Assembly: GCF_003977605.1 (NCBI RefSeq)
Contig: NZ_RYYU01000001.1
Location: 2,170,590 to 2,234,589, forward strand
Length of the DNA stretch: 64,000 bases
Reading direction: 5' to 3'
Source of the DNA: Prevotella koreensis
GTDB taxonomy: Bacteria > Bacteroidota > Bacteroidia > Bacteroidales > Bacteroidaceae
Below the pieces are notes generated by a model. It saw nothing but the letters and a program-made list of their open reading frames with translations, did no database searches and was not told where the DNA came from. This document shows positions 8,505 through 18,842 of this stretch, piece after piece (the stretch's first letter is position 1; every line of letters starts with the position of its first letter). Position numbers and translations under genes: made by a program.

Positions 8505-8735
8505 ACCGGCAATGCCCTGCGGTTTGTTCTCAAAGAAACAATATGTAGAAAGTGTCAAAATGACGGTATGTCATAATAGTCACGATTTCACTTAATAATA
8601 TCAGACTTTATCGGAAATGACAATGTCTCTGTCAATAACGTAAACCAGACTTTTGCCAAGTTCGGAATTAAAATTCTTATAAAATTCATTGATTACACAG
8701 AAACTTTTTATAACTTTGTCCTCGGTAATCATCGC
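8505..8735 (-). pseudogene. IS982-family transposase N-terminal remnant, best copy
   Basis: On the minus strand an ATG at 8730-8732 opens MITEDKVIKSFCVINEFYK, NFNSELGKS and runs 43 codons to a TGA at 8601-8603. The start agrees with IS982-type transposases (MITEDKVTEIFCI pattern). Downstream on the same strand, 8505-8580 matches window positions 10-80. The DDE part and ends are missing. The 490-base stretch 8402-8892 holds nothing else I can support. Confidence 0.6.
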
Positions 8736-8892
8736 GTATTTTGTTCGTTTTAATTGAATTTAAAGAATATATCAAATGAAAAATATTTTTATATTTCAAT
8801 ACACCCTTAAAAGATGGAATATGACACATGGTTACAAAGGCTTCTCTTTTCAATCCCAAGTTATAATACCTCATATTACGGTTGAATGACAA

Positions 8893-9450
8893 ATGAAAAT
8901 ACTCATTTTGCTTTTTAGTCTATTTTCACAAGGCATAGCTTTAGCCCAGAAACTCGTAACATACAATGTGAATGAATGAGACACTTCCTTATACCGCTCT
9001 GCCGAATATGAGTTCAAAGAACTTAGCATCAGCAGTACCAGGTTAGATTTGTACACGATAATCGAAAAGCTATCTGTAGAACACTCTTCGGAGATGTATG
9101 TTGTCAGATTCAGCCACAGGCATAATCGCGTTTTCATTACAATACAGAATTGGGAATACAGAGGAATAAACTCAATAACAGAAAGTAGCATATACGGAAT
9201 GTTTAGATTTAAGGGTGATAAGGATTTTCTGGTTTGTTACGATGGCACTAAAGAATTAAGCTACATAAAGAAGTACTTTAGTATAAATAAAGAAAAAATA
9301 AATATATCCATACGCATAGAAAGTGTACCCAACAATATTTATATACTTCCCAATGATCTCATAACTTACTATAAGGGAGTTATAGTTCACAATAAACTAA
9401 AAACGATAAAGTTGATTGTAAACAACAAATTAATGTTTAATATACAATGA
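8893..9450 (+). pseudogene. Secreted protein with in-frame opal stop, probable decayed immunity gene
   Basis: The ATG at 8893 opens a signal peptide (MKILILLFSLFSQGIALAQ) followed by KLVTYNVNE and a TGA at 8977-8979. The same frame then stays open for 156 codons (DTSLYRSAEYEFKELSISS... to VNNKLMFNIQ) and stops at 9448-9450. A single nonsense change therefore separates signal peptide and mature part. The architecture equals that of the other exported proteins beside the Rhs tips, but no toxin is left next to it. I do not recognise the family. Confidence 0.6.
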
Positions 9451-9488
9451 TCGATTTCGGTTTAATGGAGATAAACTATACGAGAAAA

Positions 9489-9585
9489 ATGGATAAACTA
9501 CCATTCGAATTCTCCTATATCGCGCCCCATGTTGGCACGATATTTCAAAGATTCCTGTCCGCAGAATGAAATATGTGAGTGCTAT
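9489..9585 (+). pseudogene. DUF6078-like gene remnant, frameshifted and cut by a repeat
   Basis: The start MDKLPFEFSYIAP matches the beginning of the gene at 2366 (MNKLPFNFTSVP). After about 20 codons the homology shifts by one base into KDSCPQNEICECYFA, which aligns with NKDCTHKDTCMHYFA in the intact gene. Immediately after this the GCAATTTCGCC repeat begins, so the gene is truncated exactly at the repeat edge. Confidence 0.65.
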
Positions 9586-9675
9586 TTCGCCGATTTTGCA
9601 AACCAATTTCGCCCAATTTGCTCTGCAATTTCGCCCAAATTGCAGAGTAAATTGGGCGAAATTGCAGAGTGATTA
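9583..9675. repeat. GCAATTTCGCC repeat, copy 2
   Basis: The stretch holds alternating ttcgcc and ggcgaa units; gcaatttcgcccaaattgc is a palindrome with 7-bp arms. It abuts the broken DUF6078-like gene on the left and shares its right flank (gattaatgccataatg) with copy 1. Confidence 0.75.
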
Positions 9676-9859
9676 ATGCCATAATGCGACGTTGAAATAT
9701 GCCGATGCTTGGGCGAAATGTTGTTCGTGATGTTTGTGATTTGGAAAGTTGGAGTATTTTTTGCGATTAAAAAATATGACTTGTTGTTATTTATTGTTAA
9801 AATCGGGGTGCGATAAAAAATCGGTTTCCTTATTATTAGGCTGTTAAAAATATTCTTCG

Positions 9860-9867
9860 TACCTTTG
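9860..9867 (+). promoter_or_regulatory. Promoter -7 element of the str-S10-spc-alpha operon
   Basis: TACCTTTG matches the Bacteroidetes -7 consensus TAnnTTTG and sits about 85 bases before rpsL, giving an untranslated leader of roughly 80 bases. No clear TTTG -33 box is seen at the expected distance. The rest of 9676-9951 has no gene I can support. Confidence 0.65.
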
Positions 9868-9951
9868 CACCCCAAATTGTACGGATAAGAAAGTGTTCCG
9901 TAACGTGCTGAATATAACGAAAATAATATATAAATTTAAAAAAGTAAAACA

Positions 9952-10332
9952 ATGCCTACAATTTCACAATTGGTAAGAAAAGGCAGAAAGGTGCTTGTAT
10001 ATAACAGCAAGTCGCCGGCTTTGGACTCTTGTCCGCAGCGTCGTGGCGTTTGCGTTCGTGTATATACGACGACCCCGAAGAAGCCTAATTCAGCAATGCG
10101 CAAGGTTGCGCGTGTTCGTTTGACAAATCAGAAAGAGGTCAACTCTTACATCCCCGGAGAGGGACACAACTTGCAGGAGCACTCTATCGTGCTCGTTCGC
10201 GGTGGACGTGTAAAGGATCTTCCGGGTGTGCGCTATCACATCGTTCGCGGTACTCTTGACACCGCGGGTGTAGCCAACCGCACTCAGCGTCGTTCAAAGT
10301 ACGGTGCTAAGCGTCCGAAGGCAAAGAAGTAA
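9952..10332 (+). CDS. rpsL: 30S ribosomal protein S12
   Basis: S12 lies at the decoding centre of the small subunit and helps control translational accuracy. The 126-residue product has the conserved [27 protein letters not shown] and [12 protein letters not shown] segments. Lys43 and Lys88, the positions commonly changed in streptomycin resistance, are the sensitive-type residues. It is the first gene of the operon, directly following the accessory Rhs region. It is separated from rpsG by an unusually long 212-base gap with a hairpin. Confidence 0.98.
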   Translation: MPTISQLVRKGRKVLVYNSKSPALDSCPQRRGVCVRVYTTTPKKPNSAMRKVARVRLTNQKEVNSYIPGEGHNLQEHSIVLVRGGRVKDLPGVRYHIVRGTLDTAGVANRTQRRSKYGAKRPKAKK

Positions 10333-10345
10333 AAAAAGAAACGGC

Positions 10346-10380
10346 GGTCAGGCTAAGGCCGGAGAGGGCTCGGGCTGACC
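10346..10380 (+). promoter_or_regulatory. Hairpin in the rpsL-rpsG gap
   Basis: GGTCAG at 10346-10351 can pair with CTGACC at 10375-10380, with further GC-rich pairing inside. No T-run follows, so it is not a typical terminator. In E. coli the rpsL-rpsG gap carries the S7 binding site for autogenous control; a similar role here is inference from position only. Confidence 0.4.
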
Positions 10381-10544
10381 CCGCTTTTAAAGCAACGTCA
10401 AGGCGTACGTTAACGTCAAAAATAAGAAAAATAAAAAGTTTTGCTGGAGAATTGTTAAAGACAGGTTGAGTAAATGTCCTTGGTGAAGGCGTTGAAGAAC
10501 AGAAAAGACAGCCCCATGCAGAATGAAAAATATCAAACAGTAAA

Positions 10545-11021
10545 ATGAGAAAAGCAAAACCAAAGAAGCGCGTGATCCTGCCGGATCCGAGATTTAACGA
10601 CACTAAAGTGTCAAAGTTCGTTAACCACCTGATGTATGACGGAAAGAAGAATACGTCATACGAGATTTTCTACAAGTCTCTCGAAATCGTTACCGGTAAA
10701 TTGCAGAACGAGGAGAAGTCCGCTCTGGAAGTGTGGAAGCAGGCTCTCGACAATATCACCCCACAGGTGGAGGTTAAGAGTCGTCGTATCGGTGGTGCGA
10801 CATTCCAAGTTCCTACGGAAATCCGTCCGGACCGCAAAGAGAGTGTGTCAATGAAGAACCTTATCCTTTATGCCCGCAAGCGTGGCGGCAAGAGCATGGC
10901 TGAAAAACTCGCAGCCGAGATAATGGACGCATACAACAATCAGGGTGGTGCATTCAAGCGTAAGGAAGATATGCACCGCATGGCTGAGGCCAACCGTGCA
11001 TTCGCTCACTTCCGTTTCTAA
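10545..11021 (+). CDS. rpsG: 30S ribosomal protein S7
   Basis: S7 organises the 3' major domain of 16S rRNA and lines the E site. The 158-residue product is of normal length and shows [15 protein letters not shown], the conserved [16 protein letters not shown] and the C-terminal [20 protein letters not shown] helix. It sits between rpsL and fusA, the standard str operon order. The ATG at 10545 is the only start that keeps the conserved N-terminus. Confidence 0.98.
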   Translation: MRKAKPKKRVILPDPRFNDTKVSKFVNHLMYDGKKNTSYEIFYKSLEIVTGKLQNEEKSALEVWKQALDNITPQVEVKSRRIGGATFQVPTEIRPDRKESVSMKNLILYARKRGGKSMAEKLAAEIMDAYNNQGGAFKRKEDMHRMAEANRAFAHFRF

Positions 11022-11066
11022 TTTTGGAAGAGATAAAAGGTAAACAGAAAAGGGTAAGATAATAAA

Positions 11067-13193
11067 ATGGCAAAACAAGATTTACATTTGACTCGCAACA
11101 TTGGCATCATGGCTCACATCGATGCCGGTAAGACAACCACATCAGAGCGTATCCTTTACTATACAGGAAAGACTCACAAGCTGGGCGAGGTACACGATGG
11201 TGCCGCAACAATGGACTGGATGGCACAGGAACAGGAGAGAGGTATCACCATAACTTCCGCAGCCACAACATGTTACTGGCAATATAAAGATAAACAATAC
11301 AAGATAAACCTTATAGACACTCCGGGGCACGTTGACTTCACCGCAGAGGTGGAACGCTCGTTGCGTGTGCTTGACGGAGCAGTCGCTACATATTGTGCCG
11401 TAGGTGGCGTACAGCCTCAGAGCGAGACCGTATGGCGTCAGGCTGATAAGTATAATGTTCCGCGTCTGGGCTATGTCAACAAGATGGACCGTTCCGGTGC
11501 CAACTATTTCGACGTGCTTCAGCAGATGAGAGACGTGCTCGGTGCCAACCCTGTATCATTGGTTGTTCCAATCGGACAGGAGGAGACATTCAAGGGAATC
11601 GTTGACTTGCTGAAGATGAAGGCTATCATCTGGCATGACGAGGCGCAGGGTTCGGAGTTTGAAATTGCCGAGATTCCTGCCGATCTTAAAGAAGAGGCTC
11701 AGGAATGGCGCGACAAACTCGTAGAGGCTGCCGCAGAGTTCGATGAGTCGATAATGGAGAAGTTCTTTGACGATCCTAACTCTATCACGGTTGAGGAACT
11801 CATGGCTGCAATCCGCAAGGGAACACTTGCTATGGAATGTACGCCTGTACTTTGTGGTTCTTCTTTCAAGAACAAGGGTGTTCAGACACTGCTCGACTAT
11901 GTTTGTGCATTCCTTCCGTCACCGCAGGATACACCGGCTATCGTTGGTGAGAATCCTAATACAGGCGAGGAAGAGGATCGCAAGCCGTCAGACAGCGAGC
12001 CGACATCAGCATTGGCATTCAAGATTGCTACCGACCCGTATGTAGGCCGTTTGGTATTCTTCCGTGTTTATTCCGGTAAGGTTGAGGCCGGTTCGTACGT
12101 GTACAATACTCGTTCTGGCAAGAAAGAGCGCGTTAGCCGTCTGTTTCAGATGAACTCTAACAAGCAGCAGCCGATGGAGAGCATTGATGCAGGTGACATC
12201 GGTGCAGGTGTAGGTTTCAAGGATATACGTACCGGAGACACTCTCTGCGATGAGGAGCATCCTATCATACTTGAAAGCATCGCTTTCCCGGATACCGTTA
12301 TCTCTATTGCCGTAGAACCGAAGAGTCAGGCCGACATCGCAAAACTCGACAACGGTCTTGCGAAACTTGCAGAGGAAGATCCTACATTCACCGTTCGTAC
12401 AGACGAGCAGAGCGGTCAGACCGTTATCTCAGGTATGGGTGAACTTCACCTCGACATCATCATCGACCGTCTGAGACGTGAGTTCAAGGTTGAGTGTAAC
12501 CAAGGTAAACCGCAGGTTAACTACAAAGAGGCTATTACCAAGGAGGTTAATCTCCGTGAGGTATATAAGAAGCAGTCGGGTGGTCGCGGTAAGTTTGCCG
12601 ATATCATCGTTAATGTTGGTCCGGTTGATGCCGATTGGGACATCAAAGAGAAGGGCGGCCTGCAGTTTGTTAATGAGGTTAAGGGCGGTAACGTTCCTAA
12701 GGAGTTCATCCCTGCAGTGCAGAAGGGCTTCGAAGATTCCATGAAGAATGGTGTTCTCGGTGGATACCCGGTTGACTCTCTGAAGGTGACATTGCTCGAC
12801 GGTTCTTTCCACCCTGTTGACTCTGACCAGTTGTCGTTCGAACTCGCTGCACGCAGCGCATACAAGAACGCTTGCGTTAAAGCCGGTCCTGTACTTATGG
12901 AGCCTGTGATGAAACTTGAGGTGGTAACCCCTGAGGAGAATATGGGTGACGTTATCGGTGACCTTAACAAGCGTCGTGGTCAGGTAGAAGGAATGGACGA
13001 GGCTCGCAGCGGTGCACGCATCGTTAGGGCAATGGTTCCGCTGGCAGAGATGTTCGGATATGTTACCTCACTGCGTACCATTACTTCCGGTCGTGCTACA
13101 AGTTCTATGGAATACGACCATCACTCAGCAGTGTCTTCAAGCATCGCCAAGGCTGTGCTCGAGGAGGTGAAGGGACGCGTTGATCTCGTATAA
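11067..13193 (+). CDS. fusA: Elongation factor G
   Basis: EF-G is the GTPase that drives translocation of tRNA and mRNA on the ribosome. The 708-residue product has the G1 loop [12 protein letters not shown] near residue 17, the switch region [11 protein letters not shown]3 [10 protein letters not shown]4 NKMDR and the domain IV-V segments ([22 protein letters not shown]). Length and order match canonical EF-G. It lies 45 bases after rpsG. The 94-base gap to rpsJ contains a GC-rich inverted repeat (GCCGCC at 13209, GGCGGT at 13230) of unknown role. Confidence 0.98.
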   Translation: MAKQDLHLTRNIGIMAHIDAGKTTTSERILYYTGKTHKLGEVHDGAATMDWMAQEQERGITITSAATTCYWQYKDKQYKINLIDTPGHVDFTAEVERSLRVLDGAVATYCAVGGVQPQSETVWRQADKYNVPRLGYVNKMDRSGANYFDVLQQMRDVLGANPVSLVVPIGQEETFKGIVDLLKMKAIIWHDEAQGSEFEIAEIPADLKEEAQEWRDKLVEAAAEFDESIMEKFFDDPNSITVEELMAAIRKGTLAMECTPVLCGSSFKNKGVQTLLDYVCAFLPSPQDTPAIVGENPNTGEEEDRKPSDSEPTSALAFKIATDPYVGRLVFFRVYSGKVEAGSYVYNTRSGKKERVSRLFQMNSNKQQPMESIDAGDIGAGVGFKDIRTGDTLCDEEHPIILESIAFPDTVISIAVEPKSQADIAKLDNGLAKLAEEDPTFTVRTDEQSGQTVISGMGELHLDIIIDRLRREFKVECNQGKPQVNYKEAITKEVNLREVYKKQSGGRGKFADIIVNVGPVDADWDIKEKGGLQFVNEVKGGNVPKEFIPAVQKGFEDSMKNGVLGGYPVDSLKVTLLDGSFHPVDSDQLSFELAARSAYKNACVKAGPVLMEPVMKLEVVTPEENMGDVIGDLNKRRGQVEGMDEARSGARIVRAMVPLAEMFGYVTSLRTITSGRATSSMEYDHHSAVSSSIAKAVLEEVKGRVDLV

Positions 13194-13287
13194 AGCATAA
13201 GGGAGAGCCGCCGAGCAAATGACTCTTTGGCGGTTCACCTTTTACAATATTAAATAAAGTAATAATTCAAATTCAAAACAGAAGACA

Positions 13288-13593
13288 ATGAGTCAGAAAA
13301 TCAGAATCAAGTTGAAGAGTTTCGACCATAAATTGGTTGACAAATCAGCAGAGAAAATCGTTAAGGCAGTGAAAGCCACGGGTGCAATCGTAAGTGGTCC
13401 TATTCCACTCCCCACCCACAAGCGTATCTACACAGTTAACCGTTCTACCTTCGTAAACAAGAAGGCTCGCGAACAGTTCCAACTTAGCGACTACAAACGT
13501 CTTATCGACATCTACAGCGCAACGTCAAAGACCGTTGAGTCATTGATGAAACTCGACCTCCCAAGTGGCGTTGAAGTAGAAATCAAAGTGTAA
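13288..13593 (+). CDS. rpsJ: 30S ribosomal protein S10
   Basis: S10 is a small-subunit head protein and, as NusE, also part of the antitermination complex. The 101-residue product has the typical [15 protein letters not shown] start and the [24 protein letters not shown] loop (given here in parts: [21 protein letters not shown]). It is the first gene of the S10 block, continuous with the str block. Confidence 0.97.
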   Translation: MSQKIRIKLKSFDHKLVDKSAEKIVKAVKATGAIVSGPIPLPTHKRIYTVNRSTFVNKKAREQFQLSDYKRLIDIYSATSKTVESLMKLDLPSGVEVEIKV

Positions 13594-13681
13594 TAATGGT
13601 CGGAGGCTCCGCAGGCTCTTAGAAGATGCCGAGGGGTCAAAGTCCGAATTTAAATATAAACTTTTATAAACATTAATTGAA

Positions 13682-14296
13682 ATGCCAGGATTATTAGGAA
13701 GGAAAATCGGAATGACATCCGTTTTCAGTGCCGACGGCAAGAACGTGCCGTGCACTGTTATCGAAGCTGGCCCTTGTGTTGTTACTCAGGTAAAGACCGT
13801 TGAGAAAGACGGTTATGAGGCTGTTCAGTTAGGTTTCGGCGAGGCTAAGGAGAAGAATACTACCAAGCCTATGATGGGAATCTTTAAGAAAGCCGGTACA
13901 ACACCAAAGGCTCACTTGGCCGAGTTCAAGTTTGACGAGGAGCACAACCTCGGAGACACAATCACAGTGGAAATCTTCAACGACGTTGACTTCGTTGACG
14001 TTGTAGGTACCTCAAAGGGTAAGGGTTTCCAAGGTGTTATGAAGCGTCACGGATTCGGCGGTGTTGGTCAGGCAACACACGGACAGGATGACCGCGCCCG
14101 CAAACCGGGAGCTATCGGTGCTTGTTCTTACCCTGCAAAGGTCTTTAAGGGCATGCGCATGGGCGGCCAAATGGGAGGTGACAGAGTGACTACTCAAAAC
14201 CTCAAAGTGTTAAAGGTAATACCAGAGAACAACCTTCTCATCGTGAAAGGTAGTGTGGCTGGTTGTAAAGGTTCAACCGTAATAATTAACATCTAA
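13682..14296 (+). CDS. rplC: 50S ribosomal protein L3
   Basis: L3 binds near the 3' end of 23S rRNA and reaches the peptidyl transferase centre. The 204-residue product begins [15 protein letters not shown] and contains the conserved loop segment [20 protein letters not shown] (given up to 20 residues) and [14 protein letters not shown]. Its TAA overlaps the ATG of rplD by one base, so the two are probably coupled. Confidence 0.98.
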   Translation: MPGLLGRKIGMTSVFSADGKNVPCTVIEAGPCVVTQVKTVEKDGYEAVQLGFGEAKEKNTTKPMMGIFKKAGTTPKAHLAEFKFDEEHNLGDTITVEIFNDVDFVDVVGTSKGKGFQGVMKRHGFGGVGQATHGQDDRARKPGAIGACSYPAKVFKGMRMGGQMGGDRVTTQNLKVLKVIPENNLLIVKGSVAGCKGSTVIINI

Positions 14297-14925
14297 TGGA
14301 AATTAACGTATTAAACATCAAAGGTCAGGAGACCGGAAGAAAGGTTACGTTAAACGAATCTATCTTCGGAATTGAACCGAACGACCACGTTATCTATCTT
14401 GACGTGAAACAGTTCCTCGCTAACCAGCGTCAAGGCACAGCCAAGACAAAGGAGCGTAGCGAACATAGAGGTTCAACACGTAAACTCATACGCCAAAAGG
14501 GTAGTGGCGGTGCTCGCCGCGGTGACATCAACTCTCCACTGCTGAAGGGTGGTGGTCGTGTTTTCGGTCCGCAGCCACGCGACTATGGTTTCAAACTTAA
14601 CAAAAAAGTTAAGGCTCTCGCGCGTAAGAGTGCTCTCGCATATAAGGCACAGGAAGATGCTATTCTTGTAGTGGAAGACTTCGATTTTGAGGCTCCAAAG
14701 ACAAAAGATTTTATAAATATTACTAAAAATCTTAAAGTTGAAGACAAGAAAGTGCTTCTCGTTTTGCCAAAAGTAGAAAAGAATGTATATTTGTCGGCTC
14801 GCAATCTGCAAAAGGCAGAAGTGATGACTGCTTCTGCAATCAACACTTACAAAGTTCTCAACGCTGACGTGCTCGTCATCGCTGAGGGTTCGTTGCAGGC
14901 AATCGACGAAGTCTTAACAAAGTAA
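14296..14925 (+). CDS. rplD: 50S ribosomal protein L4
   Basis: L4 lines the peptide exit tunnel; in E. coli it also represses the S10 operon. The 209-residue product has the extended-loop sequence [20 protein letters not shown] and the [12 protein letters not shown] motif. The start overlaps the rplC stop (TAATG). No sequence can be identified as an L4 control site. Confidence 0.97.
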   Translation: MEINVLNIKGQETGRKVTLNESIFGIEPNDHVIYLDVKQFLANQRQGTAKTKERSEHRGSTRKLIRQKGSGGARRGDINSPLLKGGGRVFGPQPRDYGFKLNKKVKALARKSALAYKAQEDAILVVEDFDFEAPKTKDFINITKNLKVEDKKVLLVLPKVEKNVYLSARNLQKAEVMTASAINTYKVLNADVLVIAEGSLQAIDEVLTK

Positions 14926-14940
14926 TTAGAAGATACAGAC

Positions 14941-15234
14941 ATGGCATTCATAATCAAACCATTGGTCACTGAGAAGATGACCAAGATTACAGACAAGTTC
15001 CCCAACCGCTATGGTTTTATCGTTAAGCCTGAAGCAAACAAGCTTGAGATAAAGAGCGAGGTTGAGAGTCTGTATAACGTTACGGTTGAAGACGTAAATA
15101 CAATGCGTTATTCGGGCAAGCGTTCAAGTCGCTACACAAAGGCAGGACTTGTTCGTGGCCAGAAAGCGGCTTTCAAGAAAGCCATCGTTACCTTGAAAGA
15201 GGGCGATACAATCGATTTTTATAGCAATATCTAA
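14941..15234 (+). CDS. rplW: 50S ribosomal protein L23
   Basis: L23 sits at the tunnel exit and is the docking point for trigger factor and SRP. The 97-residue product starts [15 protein letters not shown] and contains [15 protein letters not shown] and the typical [11 protein letters not shown] segment. It lies between rplD and rplB in standard order, with 15- and 8-base gaps. Confidence 0.97.
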   Translation: MAFIIKPLVTEKMTKITDKFPNRYGFIVKPEANKLEIKSEVESLYNVTVEDVNTMRYSGKRSSRYTKAGLVRGQKAAFKKAIVTLKEGDTIDFYSNI

Positions 15235-15242
15235 ATAGAAAA

Positions 15243-16067
15243 ATGGCAGTACGTAAATTAAAACCCGTAACTCCGGGTCAAAGACACAAGATTATTGGCA
15301 CGTTCGAGGATATTACTGCATCCGTGCCAGAGAAGTCTCTCGTTCGCGGCAAGCATTCTACCGGTGGTCGAAACAACACCGGTAAGATGACAGTCCGCTA
15401 CATCGGCGGAGGTCATAAAAGGAAGTATCGTTTCATCGACTTCAAACGAGAGAAAGATGGTGTTCCAGCAACAGTAAAGACAATCGAATACGACCCGAAC
15501 CGCTCGGCTCGTATCGCATTGCTTTTCTATGCTGATGGTGAAAAACGTTACATTATTGCTCCTAACGGACTTGAGGTTGGTGCGAAACTGCTTTCCGGCG
15601 CAGAGGCTGCGCCTGAGGTGGGAAATGCTCTTCCTCTTGCCAACATCCCTGTGGGTACAGTGGTTCATAACATCGAACTGCGTCCGGGACAGGGTGCGAA
15701 ACTGGTTCGTTCGGCTGGTAACTTTGCTCAGCTTACTTCTCGTGAAGGCAGTTATTGTGTGATTAAACTTCCCTCAGGAGAGACTCGCAAGATTCTCTCT
15801 GCCTGCAAGGCAACTGTGGGTGTTGTAGGAAATGCCGACCATGCTCTTGAGCAGTCAGGTAAGGCAGGTCGCTCACGCTGGTTGGGACGTCGTCCGCACA
15901 ACCGTGGTGTTGTAATGAACCCGCACGATCACCCAATGGGTGGTGGTGAAGGACGCCAGAGTGGTGGACATCCACGTTCACGCAAGGGCTTGTATGCTAA
16001 GGGTCTCAAGACACGTGCACCTAAGAAGCATTCTAACAAGTACATTATTGCAAGAGCAAGTAAATAA
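15243..16067 (+). CDS. rplB: 50S ribosomal protein L2
   Basis: L2 is needed for subunit joining and lies close to the peptidyl transferase centre. The 274-residue product has [34 protein letters not shown] sequence ([19 protein letters not shown]) and the conserved [13 protein letters not shown] with the essential histidine region. The length is that of the E. coli protein plus one residue. Confidence 0.98.
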   Translation: MAVRKLKPVTPGQRHKIIGTFEDITASVPEKSLVRGKHSTGGRNNTGKMTVRYIGGGHKRKYRFIDFKREKDGVPATVKTIEYDPNRSARIALLFYADGEKRYIIAPNGLEVGAKLLSGAEAAPEVGNALPLANIPVGTVVHNIELRPGQGAKLVRSAGNFAQLTSREGSYCVIKLPSGETRKILSACKATVGVVGNADHALEQSGKAGRSRWLGRRPHNRGVVMNPHDHPMGGGEGRQSGGHPRSRKGLYAKGLKTRAPKKHSNKYIIARASK

Positions 16068-16088
16068 CAAAGTAAACTGAAGTAAATT

Positions 16089-16355
16089 ATGAGTCGTTCA
16101 TTAAAAAAAGGTCCATACATTAACGTATCACTTGAAAAGAAAGTTCTCGCGATGAACGAGAGCGGCAAGAAGACAGTGGTTAAGACATGGGCCAGAGCTT
16201 CAATGATTTCCCCGGACTTCGTGGGACATACTGTTGCAGTTCATAACGGAAACAAATTTATCCCTGTTTACATTACCGAAAACATGGTAGGGCACAAACT
16301 TGGTGAGTTCGCACCGACACGTCGCTTCGGAGGCCATGCAGGTAATAAGAAGTAA
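16089..16355 (+). CDS. rpsS: 30S ribosomal protein S19
   Basis: S19 is in the small-subunit head and contacts the A-site finger. The 88-residue product shows [31 protein letters not shown] and the C-terminal [15 protein letters not shown]. Order and spacing are standard for the S10 block. Confidence 0.98.
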   Translation: MSRSLKKGPYINVSLEKKVLAMNESGKKTVVKTWARASMISPDFVGHTVAVHNGNKFIPVYITENMVGHKLGEFAPTRRFGGHAGNKK

Positions 16356-16391
16356 CTCAGGGAGAAAAACCATTTTTAAACAGGAACAATA

Positions 16392-16796
16392 ATGGGAAAA
16401 AGAAAAAGATTAGCGGCTGAACAAAGAAAAGAAGCCCTCAAGACATTGTTTTTTGCAAAGCTGAAGGGATGCCCTTCTTCGCCACGCAAAATGCGCTATG
16501 TCGTTGATATGGTACGCGGCATGGAAGTGAACCGTGCTCTCGGCGTACTCCGATTCTCAAAGAAAAAAGCAGCCATCGACGTTGAGAAGTTGCTTCGCTC
16601 TGCCATCACAAACTGGGAAACCAAAAATAACCGCAAGGCAGAAGACGGTGAACTGTTTGTATCGAGAGTCTTTGTTGATGAAGGTGTCACAATGAAACGC
16701 ATGCGTCCTGCACCACAGGGTCGCGGCTATCGCATCCGTAAGCGTAGCAACCACGTGACAATATTCGTAGATACTAAACCTAACGATGAAAATTAA
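16392..16796 (+). CDS. rplV: 50S ribosomal protein L22
   Basis: L22 lines the exit tunnel with its long beta-hairpin. The 134-residue product is about 24 residues longer than E. coli L22 because of a basic N-terminal extension ([20 protein letters not shown]) before the conserved [16 protein letters not shown]. The hairpin sequence [20 protein letters not shown] is present. Position between rpsS and rpsC agrees. Confidence 0.97.
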   Translation: MGKRKRLAAEQRKEALKTLFFAKLKGCPSSPRKMRYVVDMVRGMEVNRALGVLRFSKKKAAIDVEKLLRSAITNWETKNNRKAEDGELFVSRVFVDEGVTMKRMRPAPQGRGYRIRKRSNHVTIFVDTKPNDEN

Positions 16797-16804
16797 TAAG
16801 CAGA

Positions 16805-17539
16805 ATGGGACAGAAAGTTAATCCAATTAGCAACCGCCTGGGAATTATCCGCGGTTGGGACTCGAACTGGTTCGGAGGTAAAAGCTTCGGTGAAAATCTG
16901 GTGGAAGACCAGAAAATCCGTAAGTATCTGAACAAGCGTCTGGAGAAGGCTATGGTGTCACGCATCGTGATAGAGCGCACACTGAAGTTGGTTACAATCA
17001 CCATCTGCACAGCCCGTCCGGGTATCGTTATAGGTAAAGGTGGTCAAGACGTTGACAAACTGAAAGAAGAACTGAAGAAACTTTATGACAAGGAAATTCA
17101 GATTAATATCTTCGAGGTGAAGAGACCTGAACTCGACGCAACAATCGTGGCTAACAACATCGCTCGCCAGGTGGAGGGCAAGATTGCTTACCGTCGTGCC
17201 ATCAAGCAGGCTATTGCCAATACGATGCGCGCAGGAGCAGAGGGTATAAAGGTGCAAATCACCGGTCGTCTTAACGGCGCAGAAATGGCACGTAAGGAAA
17301 TGTATAAGGAAGGCCGTACGCCACTGCATACTTTCCGTGCCGACATCGATTACTGCCATGCAGAGGCTCTGACAAAGGTCGGACTGCTGGGCATAAAAGT
17401 ATGGATCTGCCGCGGCGAAGTTTACGAGAAGCGTGACCTCGCCCCTAACTTCACACAGGAGAAGAGCAGCGGTGGTCGTGGTAACAATGGTGGCCGCTCA
17501 GGCGGTCGCGGTAATCGTAAGAGAAACAATAACCGTTAA
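16805..17539 (+). CDS. rpsC: 30S ribosomal protein S3
   Basis: S3 lies at the mRNA entry channel and takes part in mRNA unwinding. The 244-residue product has [20 protein letters not shown], the KH-domain motif [15 protein letters not shown] and [12 protein letters not shown]. The last 26 residues form an Arg/Gly/Asn-rich tail ([17 protein letters not shown]), longer and more repetitive than in E. coli. Confidence 0.98.
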   Translation: MGQKVNPISNRLGIIRGWDSNWFGGKSFGENLVEDQKIRKYLNKRLEKAMVSRIVIERTLKLVTITICTARPGIVIGKGGQDVDKLKEELKKLYDKEIQINIFEVKRPELDATIVANNIARQVEGKIAYRRAIKQAIANTMRAGAEGIKVQITGRLNGAEMARKEMYKEGRTPLHTFRADIDYCHAEALTKVGLLGIKVWICRGEVYEKRDLAPNFTQEKSSGGRGNNGGRSGGRGNRKRNNNR

Positions 17540-17553
17540 ATTAAGAAATCATC

Positions 17554-17982
17554 ATGTTACAGCCAAAAAGAGTAAGATATAGAAGACCTCAAGATGGACG
17601 TGGCAACAAAGGCAACGCCCACAGAGGTACAACGTTGGCATTCGGCTCCTTCGGTATCAAGACACTTGATGCCAAATGGCTCGACAGCCGACAGTTAGAG
17701 GCTGCCCGTGTTGCAATTAACCGCTATATGCAACGCGAAGGTCAGGTATGGATTCGTGTTTTCCCCGATAAACCGTTCACTCGCAAGCCAGCCGATGTCC
17801 GTATGGGTAAAGGTAAGGGTGATCCCGCAGGATGGGTGGCACCGGTTACACCGGGTCGTGTCCTCTTCGAAGTAGAAGGCGTTCCTTTTGATATAGCAAA
17901 AGAGGCTCTCCGTCTTGGTGCTCAGAAGTTGCCGGTCAAGACTAAGTTTATAGTAAGACGTGATTACGATAAAAACGCTTAA
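17554..17982 (+). CDS. rplP: 50S ribosomal protein L16
   Basis: L16 helps position the A-site tRNA on the large subunit. The 142-residue product begins [18 protein letters not shown] and has the [20 protein letters not shown] loop that reaches the peptidyl transferase region. The following rpmC starts 5 bases after its stop. Confidence 0.98.
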   Translation: MLQPKRVRYRRPQDGRGNKGNAHRGTTLAFGSFGIKTLDAKWLDSRQLEAARVAINRYMQREGQVWIRVFPDKPFTRKPADVRMGKGKGDPAGWVAPVTPGRVLFEVEGVPFDIAKEALRLGAQKLPVKTKFIVRRDYDKNA

Positions 17983-17987
17983 GAAAG

Positions 17988-18179
17988 ATGAAAAACAAGG
18001 AAATAAGAGAACTCGGGACTAAAGAACTCGAAGAGCGCATAGACGCTGAGGTTGCAAGACTTCATCAAATGAAGCTTAACCACGCAATCACTCCTCTGGA
18101 GAATCCATCGCAGATTAAGTTGCTTCGTCGTGACATAGCGCGTCTGAGAACAGAATTGCATCAGAGAGAACTTAATTAA
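17988..18179 (+). CDS. rpmC: 50S ribosomal protein L29
   Basis: L29 is a small helical protein at the exit tunnel rim. The 63-residue product ([37 protein letters not shown]) has the usual two-helix hairpin and length. It is tightly spaced between rplP and rpsQ. Confidence 0.96.
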   Translation: MKNKEIRELGTKELEERIDAEVARLHQMKLNHAITPLENPSQIKLLRRDIARLRTELHQRELN

Positions 18180-18184
18180 TAACA

Positions 18185-18451
18185 ATGGTCCAGATGGAAA
18201 CAAGAAATTTAAGAAAAACAAGACAGGGTGTCGTTATCAGCAACAAAATGGATAAAACCATTGTTATTGCATCCAAGTTCAAGGAGAAGCACCCAATCTA
18301 CGGTAAGTTTGTGCAGAAGACCAAGAAGTATCATGCACACGACGAGAAGAATGAGGCAAATGTAGGCGATACAGTGCTCATCATGGAGACCCGTCCTCTG
18401 TCAAAGACAAAGAGATGGAGATTAGTTTCAATAATCGAAAAAGCTAAGTAA
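18185..18451 (+). CDS. rpsQ: 30S ribosomal protein S17
   Basis: S17 is a primary 16S rRNA binding protein with an OB fold. The product has [18 protein letters not shown] and [20 protein letters not shown]. Either the ATG at 18185 (88 residues) or 18194 (85 residues) could be the start; both keep the conserved core. It ends 2 bases before rplN. Confidence 0.97.
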   Translation: MVQMETRNLRKTRQGVVISNKMDKTIVIASKFKEKHPIYGKFVQKTKKYHAHDEKNEANVGDTVLIMETRPLSKTKRWRLVSIIEKAK

Positions 18452-18453
18452 TT

Positions 18454-18819
18454 ATGATACAAGTTGAATCAAGACTTACAGTAGCTGACAACAGTGGCGC
18501 ACGTGAGGCTCAGTGCATCAGAGTGCTGGGTGGAACTCGCCGCCGTTATGCAAGCGTTGGCGACGTCATCGTGGTTGCCATAAAGAACGCTATACCTACA
18601 AGTGACGTTAAAAAAGGTGCAGTATCAAAGGCTTTGGTTGTGCGCACAAAGAAAGAAATACGCCGTGCTGATGGCTCATACATCCGCTTCGACGACAATG
18701 CTTGCGTGCTACTGAACAACGCCGGCGAACTCCGTGGCAGCCGTATCTTCGGTCCTGTTGCACGTGAGCTTCGCGCCGTGAACATGAAAGTCGTTTCTCT
18801 GGCACCTGAGGTTCTTTAA
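18454..18819 (+). CDS. rplN: 50S ribosomal protein L14
   Basis: L14 sits at the subunit interface and bridges to 16S rRNA. The 121-residue product has [35 protein letters not shown] and [13 protein letters not shown], all typical. It opens the spc block, with only two bases between it and rpsQ, so the S10 and spc blocks are one unit here. Confidence 0.98.
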   Translation: MIQVESRLTVADNSGAREAQCIRVLGGTRRRYASVGDVIVVAIKNAIPTSDVKKGAVSKALVVRTKKEIRRADGSYIRFDDNACVLLNNAGELRGSRIFGPVARELRAVNMKVVSLAPEVL

Positions 18820-18842
18820 TAATTAAAAACGGTAAATAAGTA

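Noticed and set aside
13205..13240. GC-rich inverted repeat after fusA as a transcription terminator
   Set aside because: The stem contains mismatches and wobble and the following TTTT is short; the S10 block continues directly, so termination here is not convincing.
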